The notes: a model not told the origin generated them from the letters alone. A DNA stretch of 64,000 bases from Anaerolineaceae bacterium UBA5404 (GCA_002409625.1 DHNY01000013.1:2610-66609); one strand, 5' to 3'; numbered from the stretch's first letter, positions 27,439-35,123 are shown. Translations and numbers: made by a program.

Positions 27439-27465
27439 TTTACAATCTCCCAGAAAAGGTATAAT
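27439..27465 (+). promoter_or_regulatory. Promoter for a leaderless PpiC-type gene
   Basis: TTTACA (27439-27444), 15 nt, TATAAT (27460-27465), then 6 nt to the ATG at 27472. Transcription is predicted to start on the A of the ATG. Confidence 0.65.
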
Positions 27466-27471
27466 ACAGAC

Positions 27472-28398
27472 ATGTTTAGAAAATATACTCAAGTGCTGTT
27501 TTATTTGCTTGTTTGTTTATTACTCATTTCTGCTTGTGAGCCATTAACTGAGCCACCACCTTTGCCTAGCCCAGTTCTAAATACATCTGTACCAGTTATT
27601 CAAAACCCCACAGAAATCCCAACCCCAACCGAGTTACCACCACAAATCCCACTGGCAGCAAAGGTCAATGGCATTGGCATTTTGCTAAGCGATTACGAAC
27701 GCGAACTGCAAAACTATCGCTCTTCTTTCGCAGAAAATGACCCCATACCTTCTGACGAAGAATTGAAGCAAACCGTGCTCACCTTCCTCATCGAACAACA
27801 GCTGCTTGTCAACGCGGCGCATCAAAATGGCTTCTCACTATCTGAAGAGGCTTTGGAACAGAAAATAACTGAGCTCAGCAATGAAATGGGTGGCCAGGAT
27901 GCCCTTAACACCTGGATGCAAAACAATTCCCACAGCCAGGAAAGCCTCCGCACAAGTTTGCGCATGGCGGCAGAAGCCGCTCATCAACGCGATGCCATCA
28001 TCGACGAAGTGCCCCACACCGCAGAGCAGGTGCGTGCAAGACAAATCTTTACCATTCACCAAGGCGATGCCATCGATGCCGAACGCAGCCTGGCTGGCGG
28101 CACCGATTTTGAACAAATCGCCTGGAGGCATAGCCCCGAATCAGGTGGCGAACTGGGCTGGTTCCCGCGTGGTTTTTTGCTTTTCCCTGAAATTGAAGAA
28201 GCCGCATTCAGCCTGCCGGTTGGCTCAAATTCAACCATCATTCAAACAGAGCTTGGCTTCCACATCTTGCACATCATCGCCCATGAAGATGCCCACCCAC
28301 TCACCACCGACGCCCGCGTCATCCTCCAAGACAAAGCCCTTGAAGCATGGTTGAGTGCAGCAAAAGACCAAGCAGAAATCGAGATTCTTGTCCCGTGA
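27472..28398 (+). CDS. PpiC/parvulin-type peptidyl-prolyl isomerase lipoprotein
   Basis: The 308-residue protein has a lipoprotein signal (lipobox LISAC, about residues 18-22), a Pro/Thr linker, a SurA_N/PrsA-type chaperone region (about 60-170; VNGIGILLSDYEREL, LTFLIEQQLLVNAA) and a parvulin rotamase domain (about 180-285) with ARQIFTIH, FEQIAWRHSPES, GELGWFPRGFL, EEAAFSLPVG and TELGFHILHI. Such PrsA-like foldases help exported proteins fold outside the membrane. The ATG at 27472 is the first inside the predicted transcript; the upstream ATG at 27430 lies before the promoter. The next gene overlaps its stop by GTGA. Confidence 0.9.
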   Translation: MFRKYTQVLFYLLVCLLLISACEPLTEPPPLPSPVLNTSVPVIQNPTEIPTPTELPPQIPLAAKVNGIGILLSDYERELQNYRSSFAENDPIPSDEELKQTVLTFLIEQQLLVNAAHQNGFSLSEEALEQKITELSNEMGGQDALNTWMQNNSHSQESLRTSLRMAAEAAHQRDAIIDEVPHTAEQVRARQIFTIHQGDAIDAERSLAGGTDFEQIAWRHSPESGGELGWFPRGFLLFPEIEEAAFSLPVGSNSTIIQTELGFHILHIIAHEDAHPLTTDARVILQDKALEAWLSAAKDQAEIEILVP

Positions 28399-29189
28399 AC
28401 GCACGCCGACCGCAAAGACCCCCTGTTCGCGAAACGAAACCTTTCAAGCCTATGGCGGTGCCCAAGGCTGGTTATGAGCAAATTAGAGAGCCGCGCAACA
28501 AAAGTCTAATCGGTCTAATCATTTTATTAGCCATAATCGCTATTGCCGTTACGACGGTCATCTTGCTGGTTAAAAGTCACAGACGCCCAGCCACGCCAAA
28601 ACCAACCGTGACCAAAACCTACATAGGACTTGCTGACCCACAAGTCACTAAAACGCCTATACGCACGCTTAGCCCAAGCCTAAGCGCGGAGCCAAGTGAA
28701 ACGCCTTCCATTACCCCTAGCAATACGGCAAGCAGCACGCCAACTGAAACCGCAACCCCAACGCAAACAAGCACACCCAGCCCAACGCGCAACCTAACCC
28801 CATCTGGCTTCCCTTTCACCATCCGCAACAACAGCCTGTTTCCACATACCATGTACTTCCCTGATGAGAGGTGTGAAACCTCAATCTATATCGTTGGCCA
28901 GGTTTTAGACTTTGCCGAAAAAGATGTTGTTGGCTATCAAGTCAACCTGAGCGGATTTTACAACGGCAAGGAAGTCAACAAGACCAGCAAAACAGGCTCC
29001 ATGACCCACTTTGGCGCTTCCGGTTTTGGCTTCATCCTGCCCAACAATCCAAGTGAAGATGATGAGCTTAGCATCCAACTCTTTGATGATAACGGCATCC
29101 AACGCAGCGATAAATTCCAGCTTGAAATCTTTGGCGAATGCGATAAAAACTTACGCCTTATCCGCTACAAGCAAACCGGCGACCTTTAG
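28395..29189 (+). CDS. Membrane protein with Thr/Pro linker and C-terminal beta-rich domain
   Basis: Translation most likely starts at the GTG that overlaps the stop of the preceding gene (GTGA), giving 264 residues; an ATG at 28452 is the alternative. There is a basic Pro/Arg-rich N-terminus, one membrane segment (about residues 37-59), a long Ser/Thr/Pro tract (about 90-138) and a C-terminal domain of about 125 residues (FTIRNNSLFPHTMYFPDERCETSIYIVGQVLDF-like) of probable beta-sandwich fold with two Cys. Domain unrecognised. The layout matches the Thr/Pro proteins at 5446 and 26553. It ends with TAG. Confidence 0.75.
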   Translation: MNARRPQRPPVRETKPFKPMAVPKAGYEQIREPRNKSLIGLIILLAIIAIAVTTVILLVKSHRRPATPKPTVTKTYIGLADPQVTKTPIRTLSPSLSAEPSETPSITPSNTASSTPTETATPTQTSTPSPTRNLTPSGFPFTIRNNSLFPHTMYFPDERCETSIYIVGQVLDFAEKDVVGYQVNLSGFYNGKEVNKTSKTGSMTHFGASGFGFILPNNPSEDDELSIQLFDDNGIQRSDKFQLEIFGECDKNLRLIRYKQTGDL

Positions 29190-29223
29190 CCATTCTCTTC
29201 CCTTTTAGTTTTAAGCTTTTTTT

Positions 29224-30021
29224 TTACTGGCGTTGACGCGCCACTTCGAACATCAGTAACGCGGCAGAAACAGCCGCGTTGAGCGATTCTGTGCCACCCG
29301 CCATAGGGATCCTGAGCGTGTTTTGTGCCAATTTGAGTCCCGTCGCAGACGCACCTTGTGCCTCACCGCCAATTAATAGGGCGGTTTTCGCTTTAAAATC
29401 GGCTTGCCAAAAGTTTACCTCGCCATCCATATCGGCGTAAAAAACGCGCATGTCCATGAGTAAAGCTTCAAGCGCTTCAATACCCCAACTGAGAATCGGC
29501 AGGCGGAAATGACTGCCCATGGCTGAACGGGTTACCTTGGGTGCCCAGGGGTCGGTTGTGCCCGGTAAAAGGAAGACGCCCTGCACGCCGGCAGCTTCGG
29601 CACTGCGCAAAACCGTGCCCATATTGCCTGGGTCGCGCACCTGGTCAAGCAACAACAAAAAATTGGGCTCTTCCGGCAGATGCAATTCGGGAATGGCAAA
29701 CACCGCCATAATGCCCTGGCTGGCTTCGGTGTCGGTAAGTTCGTCAAACAGGCGATCCTCAATCTGTAATATCGGGAAGCCAGACTTGGTATCCTTTTTT
29801 ACGTCCCAGGCGAAATCGAGCGTTTCAGAAGCGCGTTGACTAATGGTGCCTTTATAAGCGACCAGGCGCGGCACAAAACCCGAGCGCAAGCCATCCTCCA
29901 CCAAGCGCGCACCTTCAGCAAGAAAAGCCTGTTCTTTGCGTCGCACTTTGCTCTGCGTCGCCAAACTGCGCATCAGCTGAACATTCTGGTTTTGTGGGGA
30001 GCTAATTATTTCTGGGTTCAT
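29224..30021 (-). CDS. TrmH/SpoU-family RNA 2'-O-methyltransferase
   Basis: A 265-residue SPOUT methyltransferase that would methylate a ribose in rRNA or tRNA with S-adenosylmethionine. The N-terminal substrate-binding part (about residues 1-100) is followed by the knotted catalytic domain with motif 1 QVRDPGNMGTVLRSAEAAG near residue 127, motif 2 IGGEAQG near residue 217 and motif 3 IPMAGGTESLNAAVSAAL near residue 237. All three are intact. GAGGAC precedes the ATG. It lies 5 bases after the AAA-DUF4143 gene and is probably cotranscribed with it. The exact RNA target cannot be read. Confidence 0.93.
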   Translation of the reverse strand: MNPEIISSPQNQNVQLMRSLATQSKVRRKEQAFLAEGARLVEDGLRSGFVPRLVAYKGTISQRASETLDFAWDVKKDTKSGFPILQIEDRLFDELTDTEASQGIMAVFAIPELHLPEEPNFLLLLDQVRDPGNMGTVLRSAEAAGVQGVFLLPGTTDPWAPKVTRSAMGSHFRLPILSWGIEALEALLMDMRVFYADMDGEVNFWQADFKAKTALLIGGEAQGASATGLKLAQNTLRIPMAGGTESLNAAVSAALLMFEVARQRQ

Positions 30022-30026
30022 TGTTT

Positions 30027-31376
30027 TCAGTCCTCAAGGTTTATTTCATCAGCAGCTATGAGATACTGCCTAAAGTGCCACAGGGCATACAAAGGCAGAC
30101 TCAAAGTTTTTGTGTTTTCAACCCAATTCAAGCCGAAGTTTTTTAAAGACACTCTCAAACCAAAGTTTGGTTCAAAACGTTTACAGAATTCGCGATAGCT
30201 TTTTGCTTGCGTATTCAAGGTTGCTTTGGCTTCTATTGGCACAATGTTGCTACCAACCTGCAACAAGAAATCCAGTTCGGCAACATTTCCCGAGCGCCAA
30301 TAATAGGGTTTTTCACCAGCGTTAATCAACTCCGTTAAGGCAAAGTTCTCTGTTATAGCGCCTTTGAAGCTCCCTAATGCCTCATGCTCAAAGACAATGG
30401 TCTCATAATCTAAATCCGCCATGCGACACAGCAGTCCTACATCACATAAGTAAACCTTATAAAAACTGGAATCGGCATAAGCCGACAATGGTAACTCGGC
30501 ATTTTCCACCTTTTCCAAAGTGTGAATGAGCCCGGCACTCTTCAGCCACTGCAAAGCATCTAACAAATCCCTGGCGCGCTGCCCCTGTTTTACATGCGAA
30601 AAAACAAATTTTTGATTGTCTTTGGCCAATTGCTTTGGAATGGATTCCCAAATAGCCAGAAGTTTTGCCACATCTGTTGAAGGCGCATGTTTTGAAAAAT
30701 CCTGCACATAAGCCATCAAGATTCGGTTTTGTATCACTTGCACTTGCTCAAAATCGTGCCCATCAACCCATGTTTTGACAGCTTCGGGCATTCCACCAAC
30801 AGCATAATAATCGAGTAAAGCACGTTTCAGCGGCACCGAAAAAGCGTCCGCGATTGGTTTATCTGGAGAGTGATTCTCCAAAGCCTTAATCAAGCCAGAC
30901 TGCCCATCAGCTTCCAGAAACTCTACAAAACGCATAGGATACATCGTCAGATAATCAACTTTTCCTACTGGGAATGATTGACCCTCCCGATTGAGGGCCA
31001 CGCCCAACAAGGACCCAGCACCAACAACATGCAGTTTTGGCATGTTTTCCGCAAAGTATTTTAATGAAGTGACCGCCCGAGGCACGATTTGAATTTCATC
31101 AAAGATTAACAGCGTTTTTCCTGGAACAATCTGATAATCCTCAGATCTTAGCTCTAAATCCCGAACGATACGCTCAACATTCAAATCACTTTCAAATAAA
31201 GAGGCTAAAGTCTCATCAGCTTCAAAATTGAGGTAGACAACGTTCTTAAAAGCCTGCTTACCAAATTGTTTCAGGATATAAGTTTTCCCCGATTGTCTAA
31301 CGCCGGTCAATAAGAGCGGTTTACGATTTGGGCTCCCTTTCCAATGTAACAATTCATTCATTATGGTTCTTTTCAT
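30027..31376 (-). CDS. AAA_14 / DUF4143 ATPase
   Basis: The 449-residue protein has a P-loop ATPase domain with Walker A LLTGVRQSGKTYIL near residue 20, Walker B LLIFDEIQ near residue 93 and sensor-type GAGSLLG near residue 125, followed by a winged-helix-like part and a C-terminal DUF4143 domain (about 210-380; LLDALQWLKSAGLIHTLEKV, KVYLCDVGLLCRMA, ITENFALTELI, YYWRSGNVAELDFLLQVGSNIVPIEAKA). The last segment has an E/D-x-D plus ExK pattern like nuclease-fold proteins. Function of this widespread family is unsettled. The ATG at 31376 has GGAG 8 nt upstream. An array of direct repeats abuts its -10 box. Confidence 0.9.
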   Translation of the reverse strand: MKRTIMNELLHWKGSPNRKPLLLTGVRQSGKTYILKQFGKQAFKNVVYLNFEADETLASLFESDLNVERIVRDLELRSEDYQIVPGKTLLIFDEIQIVPRAVTSLKYFAENMPKLHVVGAGSLLGVALNREGQSFPVGKVDYLTMYPMRFVEFLEADGQSGLIKALENHSPDKPIADAFSVPLKRALLDYYAVGGMPEAVKTWVDGHDFEQVQVIQNRILMAYVQDFSKHAPSTDVAKLLAIWESIPKQLAKDNQKFVFSHVKQGQRARDLLDALQWLKSAGLIHTLEKVENAELPLSAYADSSFYKVYLCDVGLLCRMADLDYETIVFEHEALGSFKGAITENFALTELINAGEKPYYWRSGNVAELDFLLQVGSNIVPIEAKATLNTQAKSYREFCKRFEPNFGLRVSLKNFGLNWVENTKTLSLPLYALWHFRQYLIAADEINLED

Positions 31377-31413
31377 CTTGCACTCCAATAAGCGTAAAAA
31401 CAGCCTCAACAAG

Positions 31414-31419
31414 ATTATA
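31414..31419 (-). promoter_or_regulatory. -10 box of the AAA-DUF4143 gene
   Basis: TATAAT on the minus strand, about 38 nt upstream of the ATG at 31376. There is no TTGACA-like -35 box; its place is taken by the first of the 32-bp repeats. Confidence 0.6.
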
Positions 31420-31420
31420 A

Positions 31421-31523
31421 CACATATCTCATATGACTTTTGTACATTTTTGCACATATCTCATATGACTTTCGTGCATTTTTGCACGTTTCTCATATGA
31501 CTTTTGCGCATTATTGCACGTTT
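31421..31523. repeat. Three 32-bp direct repeats plus a partial fourth
   Basis: Copies begin at 31421, 31453 and 31485 (32 bp each), and the first 7 bases of a fourth follow at 31517. Each contains the palindrome TCATATGA and, at the junctions, a dyad of the form GTGCA-TTTT-TGCAC (best in copy 2, with CGTGCA and TGCACG arms). A 32-bp period is three helical turns, placing all copies on one DNA face. They abut the -10 box of the AAA-DUF4143 gene and lie between it and the phosphoesterase gene, so an operator array is likely. Confidence 0.85.
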
Positions 31524-31608
31524 TCGGCACGAGTTTGAGTATTTTAGCCTATGAAAGGCGTTTTTTAGGGTGTCTTTTTTGTAAGCGTTTCTGGATACTG
31601 GAGCAAAG

Positions 31609-32205
31609 TCAATCCAAAAGGACTTCGCGGCGTTGGACCACCAGCTCGCCATCTTCTTTGATGGTAAGCATCATATACTGCGGACGTCCTTTGTTGCGCC
31701 AATGCGGATAACCTGAACCGGGGTTCAAAAAGCGAATGCCCTCGGTCACTTCGTCATACTGAAAATGCAGATGTCCATAGATTATCAGATCCGCTTCAGG
31801 ATAAAGCCGGGCGAGTTGACGCTGAAAAAAAGCGTTATCATGGATGCGAAAGGTCAGGAAAAGGCGCACATAATTCCAAAACCAATGCCACATGCTGATG
31901 TGCCCATGCGCCAAAACCACTTTGAGCCCATTGAACTCAAACTGCGCTTCCATTGGCAGCTTATAGCGCTTGAACCAATCCCGATTGCCCTGCACCGCCA
32001 CCACCGGCGCGATTTTTTCGAGTTCGGTCACCACAGATGGGACGGCGATATCGCCGGCATGCAAAATCATCTCCGGTTGTTCAGCTTTCATCGCCTCGAG
32101 CAGTTTTGGCTCAAGGGCTTTAATGCGATCCCCCACATGGGTATCCGCCAGCAAAAGCAGTCGCCAGTCCTTCTTTTGGTCCCTTTTTGCGTCCTTTTTT
32201 TCCAT
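31609..32205 (-). CDS. YfcE/MJ0936-type metallophosphoesterase
   Basis: A 198-residue calcineurin-like phosphoesterase with the complete metal set: LADTHVGD near residue 20, HAGDI near residue 50, VQGNRDW near residue 72, VLAHGH near residue 97 and YGHLHFQ near residue 147. Such proteins hydrolyse phosphodiesters such as cyclic nucleotides in vitro. A tryptophan- and phenylalanine-rich insert (MWHWFWNYVRLFLTF, about 101-115) is not usual in YfcE and may touch the membrane. A TATAAT box lies exactly 6 nt before the ATG, with no Shine-Dalgarno. Confidence 0.9.
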   Translation of the reverse strand: MEKKDAKRDQKKDWRLLLLADTHVGDRIKALEPKLLEAMKAEQPEMILHAGDIAVPSVVTELEKIAPVVAVQGNRDWFKRYKLPMEAQFEFNGLKVVLAHGHISMWHWFWNYVRLFLTFRIHDNAFFQRQLARLYPEADLIIYGHLHFQYDEVTEGIRFLNPGSGYPHWRNKGRPQYMMLTIKEDGELVVQRREVLLD

Positions 32206-32211
32206 GCCGCG

Positions 32212-32217
32212 ATTATA
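32212..32217 (-). promoter_or_regulatory. Extended -10 box for a leaderless phosphoesterase transcript
   Basis: TGA-TATAAT on the minus strand followed by 6 nt and the ATG at 32205. Confidence 0.65.
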
Positions 32218-32260
32218 TCATTGCCTTTTCTTTCCTTTATATCAGCATGCACAAGCAAAC

Positions 32261-33820
32261 CTAGAAACTTTCATCTACCAAATCCTCTGACCAACCCATC
32301 TTGACCTTAGCATCTTCCAAAAGCCAGGTTTTTTCGGTGACGCGAGATATAAACGCGCGGTCGTGAGCAACCAATAGCACGCCACCCGAAAAGGCTTGCA
32401 AAGCTTGCTCGAACTGCTCACGCGAGGGAATGTCCAAATAGTTGACCGGCTCATCCAGCACCAAAAAGGTCGCGCCTTCTGCCACCAAACACGCCAGCAT
32501 CAAACGCGCACGCTGCCCATAGCTCAAACTGGCAGTAGGCAAAATAACCTGGTCTTCATCCAACAAGAAATAATGCAAGAAATGGTAAGCCTCCGACATT
32601 GCCATCGGGCGGATGTCCTGCAAGGTCTCCAGGGCGCTCTTTTTAGGGTCGAGCGTGTCCTGGTTCTGTGCCATATAGCCAATTTTAATGCGTCCACCCC
32701 AGCGGTATGTGCCTGAAAGCGGTTCCAGTTGCCCCAGCAAAACCTTCAGTAAAGTGCTTTTACCACAACCATTCGCGCCAATCAGAGCAACTCGCTCTTG
32801 GCCTTGAATGGTCAGATTGAGGTCCTCAAAAAGCATGCGCTGGTCATAGGCAAAGCCTAACCCATCGGTTTGCAAAGCAATTGCGCTATGATGCTCCGGC
32901 TCGCCAAAATTGACCCGCAAGCGCCATTTGTCCATCGGCTTTTCAATGCGCGCCTCATCTTCCAGGTAGCGCTCCAGACGATGCTTCTTGGCAAGACCTT
33001 TTTTGGCTACCTTTTTGGCATAGCGGCGCATTTTGGAGTCCTTGGTTTGGTTTTCAGTGTGGCGCGCCTGCTCTGCGGTCTGAACCCAATCGGCTTTCAA
33101 TCGCTTGATTTCGGCTTGCTGATCCTTCCAACGTTCGTAGGCTTTTTCTTTTTCCTCCGCAATCACCCGCGCATAGTTACTGTAATCCCCAGGGAATTTA
33201 CGGATACCCTGCGTGACCTCGTCCAGTTCATACACACAGGACACCACACGATCCAAAAACACGCGGTCATGCGAGATGAGCAAAACGCTGCCATAATAGC
33301 TTTGCAAAAACTTTTCCAGCCATTCCAGCGCGGGAATGTCGAGGTGATTGGTCGGTTCGTCCAAAAGCAAAATCGTTGGCGCGGTCAAAAACAAAGCCGC
33401 CAGATGGACGCGGGTCAGCTCTCCCCCACTGAGCTGTTTCAAAGGCGAGTCTAGTGCCAGATAGTCCGAGCCGAGTCCTGCCAAAATGCGGTAGGCTTCA
33501 GCTTCTTCAGCCGGCGTTAAGGCTTTTGAAGATCCACTGCGATAATGCGCGCTAAGGGCATGTAAAAAGCTCTCCTCAATCGTGCGCGTCTCGCCAGTTT
33601 CACCCGCTTGGGGCAGATAACCCAATGTGTCGCCACCGCTCAGCGTAATCGTGCCGGCGTCCGCTTCCAAAGTTCCAGCAATAATCTGCATCAGCGTGCT
33701 TTTACCGCTGCCGTTGGCACCGACTAAAGCCACTTTTTCGCCATAGCCGAGGGTAAAGCTGACCTCTTTTAATATTTGTGTGTAATCAAATCGCTTCGAG
33801 ATGCGATTGACATGTAACAT
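32261..33820 (-). CDS. ABC-F family ATPase
   Basis: The 519-residue protein has two ABC ATPase domains and no membrane segment. Domain 1: Walker A VGANGSGKST near residue 35, signature LSGGELTRV near residue 130, Walker B ILLLDEPTNHLD near residue 153. A charged helical linker (about 225-300, EEKEKAYERWKDQQAEIKR) follows. Domain 2: Walker A IGANGCGKST near residue 347, signature LSYGQRARL near residue 430 (SYGQ in place of SGGQ), Walker B FLVLDEPVNYLD near residue 453. ABC-F proteins bind the ribosomal E site; some protect against antibiotics. AAAGGA precedes the ATG. It is the second gene after the GNAT gene, 13 bases apart, behind a long structured leader. Confidence 0.93.
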   Translation of the reverse strand: MLHVNRISKRFDYTQILKEVSFTLGYGEKVALVGANGSGKSTLMQIIAGTLEADAGTITLSGGDTLGYLPQAGETGETRTIEESFLHALSAHYRSGSSKALTPAEEAEAYRILAGLGSDYLALDSPLKQLSGGELTRVHLAALFLTAPTILLLDEPTNHLDIPALEWLEKFLQSYYGSVLLISHDRVFLDRVVSCVYELDEVTQGIRKFPGDYSNYARVIAEEKEKAYERWKDQQAEIKRLKADWVQTAEQARHTENQTKDSKMRRYAKKVAKKGLAKKHRLERYLEDEARIEKPMDKWRLRVNFGEPEHHSAIALQTDGLGFAYDQRMLFEDLNLTIQGQERVALIGANGCGKSTLLKVLLGQLEPLSGTYRWGGRIKIGYMAQNQDTLDPKKSALETLQDIRPMAMSEAYHFLHYFLLDEDQVILPTASLSYGQRARLMLACLVAEGATFLVLDEPVNYLDIPSREQFEQALQAFSGGVLLVAHDRAFISRVTEKTWLLEDAKVKMGWSEDLVDESF

Positions 33821-33833
33821 ACATGGTTCCTTT

Positions 33834-34871
33834 CTATGTCAGAGGCTTCCTCCAGGAAATACCTCTTTCGTCGAAGACAAAGCCCAGCGATTCATAAAGT
33901 TTATAAGCTCCGCTTGGGTTTTCGCTATCGACAACCAGCTCAACCTCTTTGATATTCAAGAGTTTAAGCGCGTTCAGGGTGCGACTAATCAAAGCTTTTG
34001 CCAAGCCTTTGCCTCGCCACGGGCGTCTCACAGCCACATCACCAATCGTCGCCCTGGCACGTTTTTTTACCTCATTTTGCGGTCCAGCAATCCAAGGTAA
34101 AACCTCCCCTGCGATCTCATCACCATCCCAGGCAACCTGGAACAAGTAAGGCTGGAAGTAGTCTTTGGGATCTATCCAGGCTTGATAGTCCTCTTCGCTC
34201 GTTTCGTGCATGCCCCAATGGTCCTTAAAAGCCTCTTGATCCGCATCCCAAATCTGACGATAATGGGAGGGCATCGCCGCGCGCAGTTCCAAACCTTCGG
34301 GCATGGGAAAATGGGGGATGTCTTCCAAGTGGTGAATCAGGGTGTCCCAATAGCGAACGGGCGTATAGCCAGCTGCCTTCATCAATGCCATTTTGTCAGG
34401 CATCTGCTCAAGACAATGGTAACAATAATCGGCTGCCTCACCTGCATGATGCGTTTGGTGGCGAAGGCTGGCTTGCGCTTCAGACCACGCCAGCATGATA
34501 TGCGCCAATTTTTGTTCCCAATAGTTAGGATTGATGTTCAATATCGTTAAGTGATCCCACTTCTCTTCGTCAGTTGATTTTTCTTCAGAGCCGCGGCAAT
34601 AAGCGATAACTTGCCCATCTTTTTCTGCAAACATGAGGTCCCGCTTGGGGTCACAACTCGCGCCGTGGTGGCTGAATTCCCTTTTGATTTCATCCGCATC
34701 AGTTGGCGCAAAAAAGTCACGCTCGCCTTGGCGCGAGTTCACCACCTTGGCAATGTTTTCATAATCCTCATCACTTCCGGTAAAACGGTAAAAGCGATAG
34801 CCTTCCAAAACCGGCAAGGGAGCATAATCTGCCTGGCTGATTTGGGATTGGGTTGTGTTGTCTGTATTCAT
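33834..34871 (-). CDS. Two-domain GNAT acetyltransferase
   Basis: The 345-residue protein has two GNAT modules, an N-terminal degenerate one (about residues 20-165) and a C-terminal one (about 175-345) with the acetyl-CoA loop VAVRRPWRGKGLAKALI (R/Q-x-x-G-x-G/A pattern) near residue 275 and the AYKLYESLGF ending. Similar two-domain proteins include mycothiol synthase and various drug acetyltransferases; the acceptor here is unknown. GAGGAA precedes the ATG. First gene of an operon with the ABC-F gene; the 5' leader contains a short ORF and two terminator-like structures. Confidence 0.88.
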   Translation of the reverse strand: MNTDNTTQSQISQADYAPLPVLEGYRFYRFTGSDEDYENIAKVVNSRQGERDFFAPTDADEIKREFSHHGASCDPKRDLMFAEKDGQVIAYCRGSEEKSTDEEKWDHLTILNINPNYWEQKLAHIMLAWSEAQASLRHQTHHAGEAADYCYHCLEQMPDKMALMKAAGYTPVRYWDTLIHHLEDIPHFPMPEGLELRAAMPSHYRQIWDADQEAFKDHWGMHETSEEDYQAWIDPKDYFQPYLFQVAWDGDEIAGEVLPWIAGPQNEVKKRARATIGDVAVRRPWRGKGLAKALISRTLNALKLLNIKEVELVVDSENPSGAYKLYESLGFVFDERGISWRKPLT

Positions 34872-34904
34872 TTATTCCTCTTAATCATTTCAAATATTTC
34901 TAAA

Positions 34905-34932
34905 CAAAAAATCACAGGGATTGCCTGTGATT
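34905..34932 (-). terminator. Terminator-like hairpin in the GNAT-ABC-F leader
   Basis: On the minus strand AATCACAGG (34932-34924) pairs perfectly with CCTGTGATT (34918-34910) around a 5-nt loop, followed by TTTTG. It lies about 40 nt before the GNAT start codon, where a terminator can only act on the leader transcript. Confidence 0.7.
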
Positions 34933-34955
34933 CCACCAAAAAAGTCTGCTTTAAT

Positions 34956-35047
34956 AAAAAAAAACCACTCGCAATCCAAATACGCCTACAAAACCCTGCT
35001 TAACAGGGCATGCTTGAGGCTTGAACTATCGCGATTGGTTTGTCATG
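34956..35047 (-). ncRNA. Structured leader or small RNA ending in nine U
   Basis: The predicted transcript from about 35047 folds with an outer stem of AAACCAATCGCGA (35041-35029) against TTGCGAGTGGTTT (34974-34962), 12 of 13 positions paired with one A-G mismatch and one G-U, and inner helices GCCT/AGGC and CCCTG/CAGGG with loop TTAAG. Nine T follow at 34964-34956. The outer 5' arm overlaps the upstream ORF. It reads either as an attenuator of the downstream operon or as a free small RNA of about 90 nt. It lacks the SRP-RNA apical motif. Confidence 0.55.
35026..35046 (-). CDS. Six-codon leader ORF (MTNQSR)
   Basis: ATG-ACA-AAC-CAA-TCG-CGA-TAG begins 7 nt after a TAGAAT -10 box, so it would be translated from a leaderless end. 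Codons 2-6 form the 5' arm of the outer stem of the structured leader. A ribosome held here would prevent the stem. It is too short to judge by composition; support comes only from its position. Confidence 0.4.
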   Translation of the reverse strand: MTNQSR

Positions 35048-35053
35048 TTTTAC

Positions 35054-35082
35054 ATTCTAAACGAGGAATTAAGGCAAGTCAA
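35054..35082 (-). promoter_or_regulatory. Sigma-70 promoter of the GNAT-ABC-F leader
   Basis: TTGACT (35082-35077), a 17-nt spacer and TAGAAT (35059-35054) on the minus strand. Confidence 0.8.
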
Positions 35083-35123
35083 GCAAAATGACCCTATCAA
35101 GCTTGTGACTTTGGGGTTCAAAA

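Noticed and set aside
31421..31523. CRISPR array
   Set aside because: The repeats are contiguous with no spacers and no cas genes are present.
32870..33454. 194-codon frame opposite the ABC-F gene
   Set aside because: It lies wholly within the conserved ATPase coding sequence and has no independent start signals.
34956..35047. SRP (4.5S-type) or 6S RNA
   Set aside because: The GGAAGGAAGCAGCC-type apical motif of SRP RNA is missing and the length is far too short for 6S RNA.
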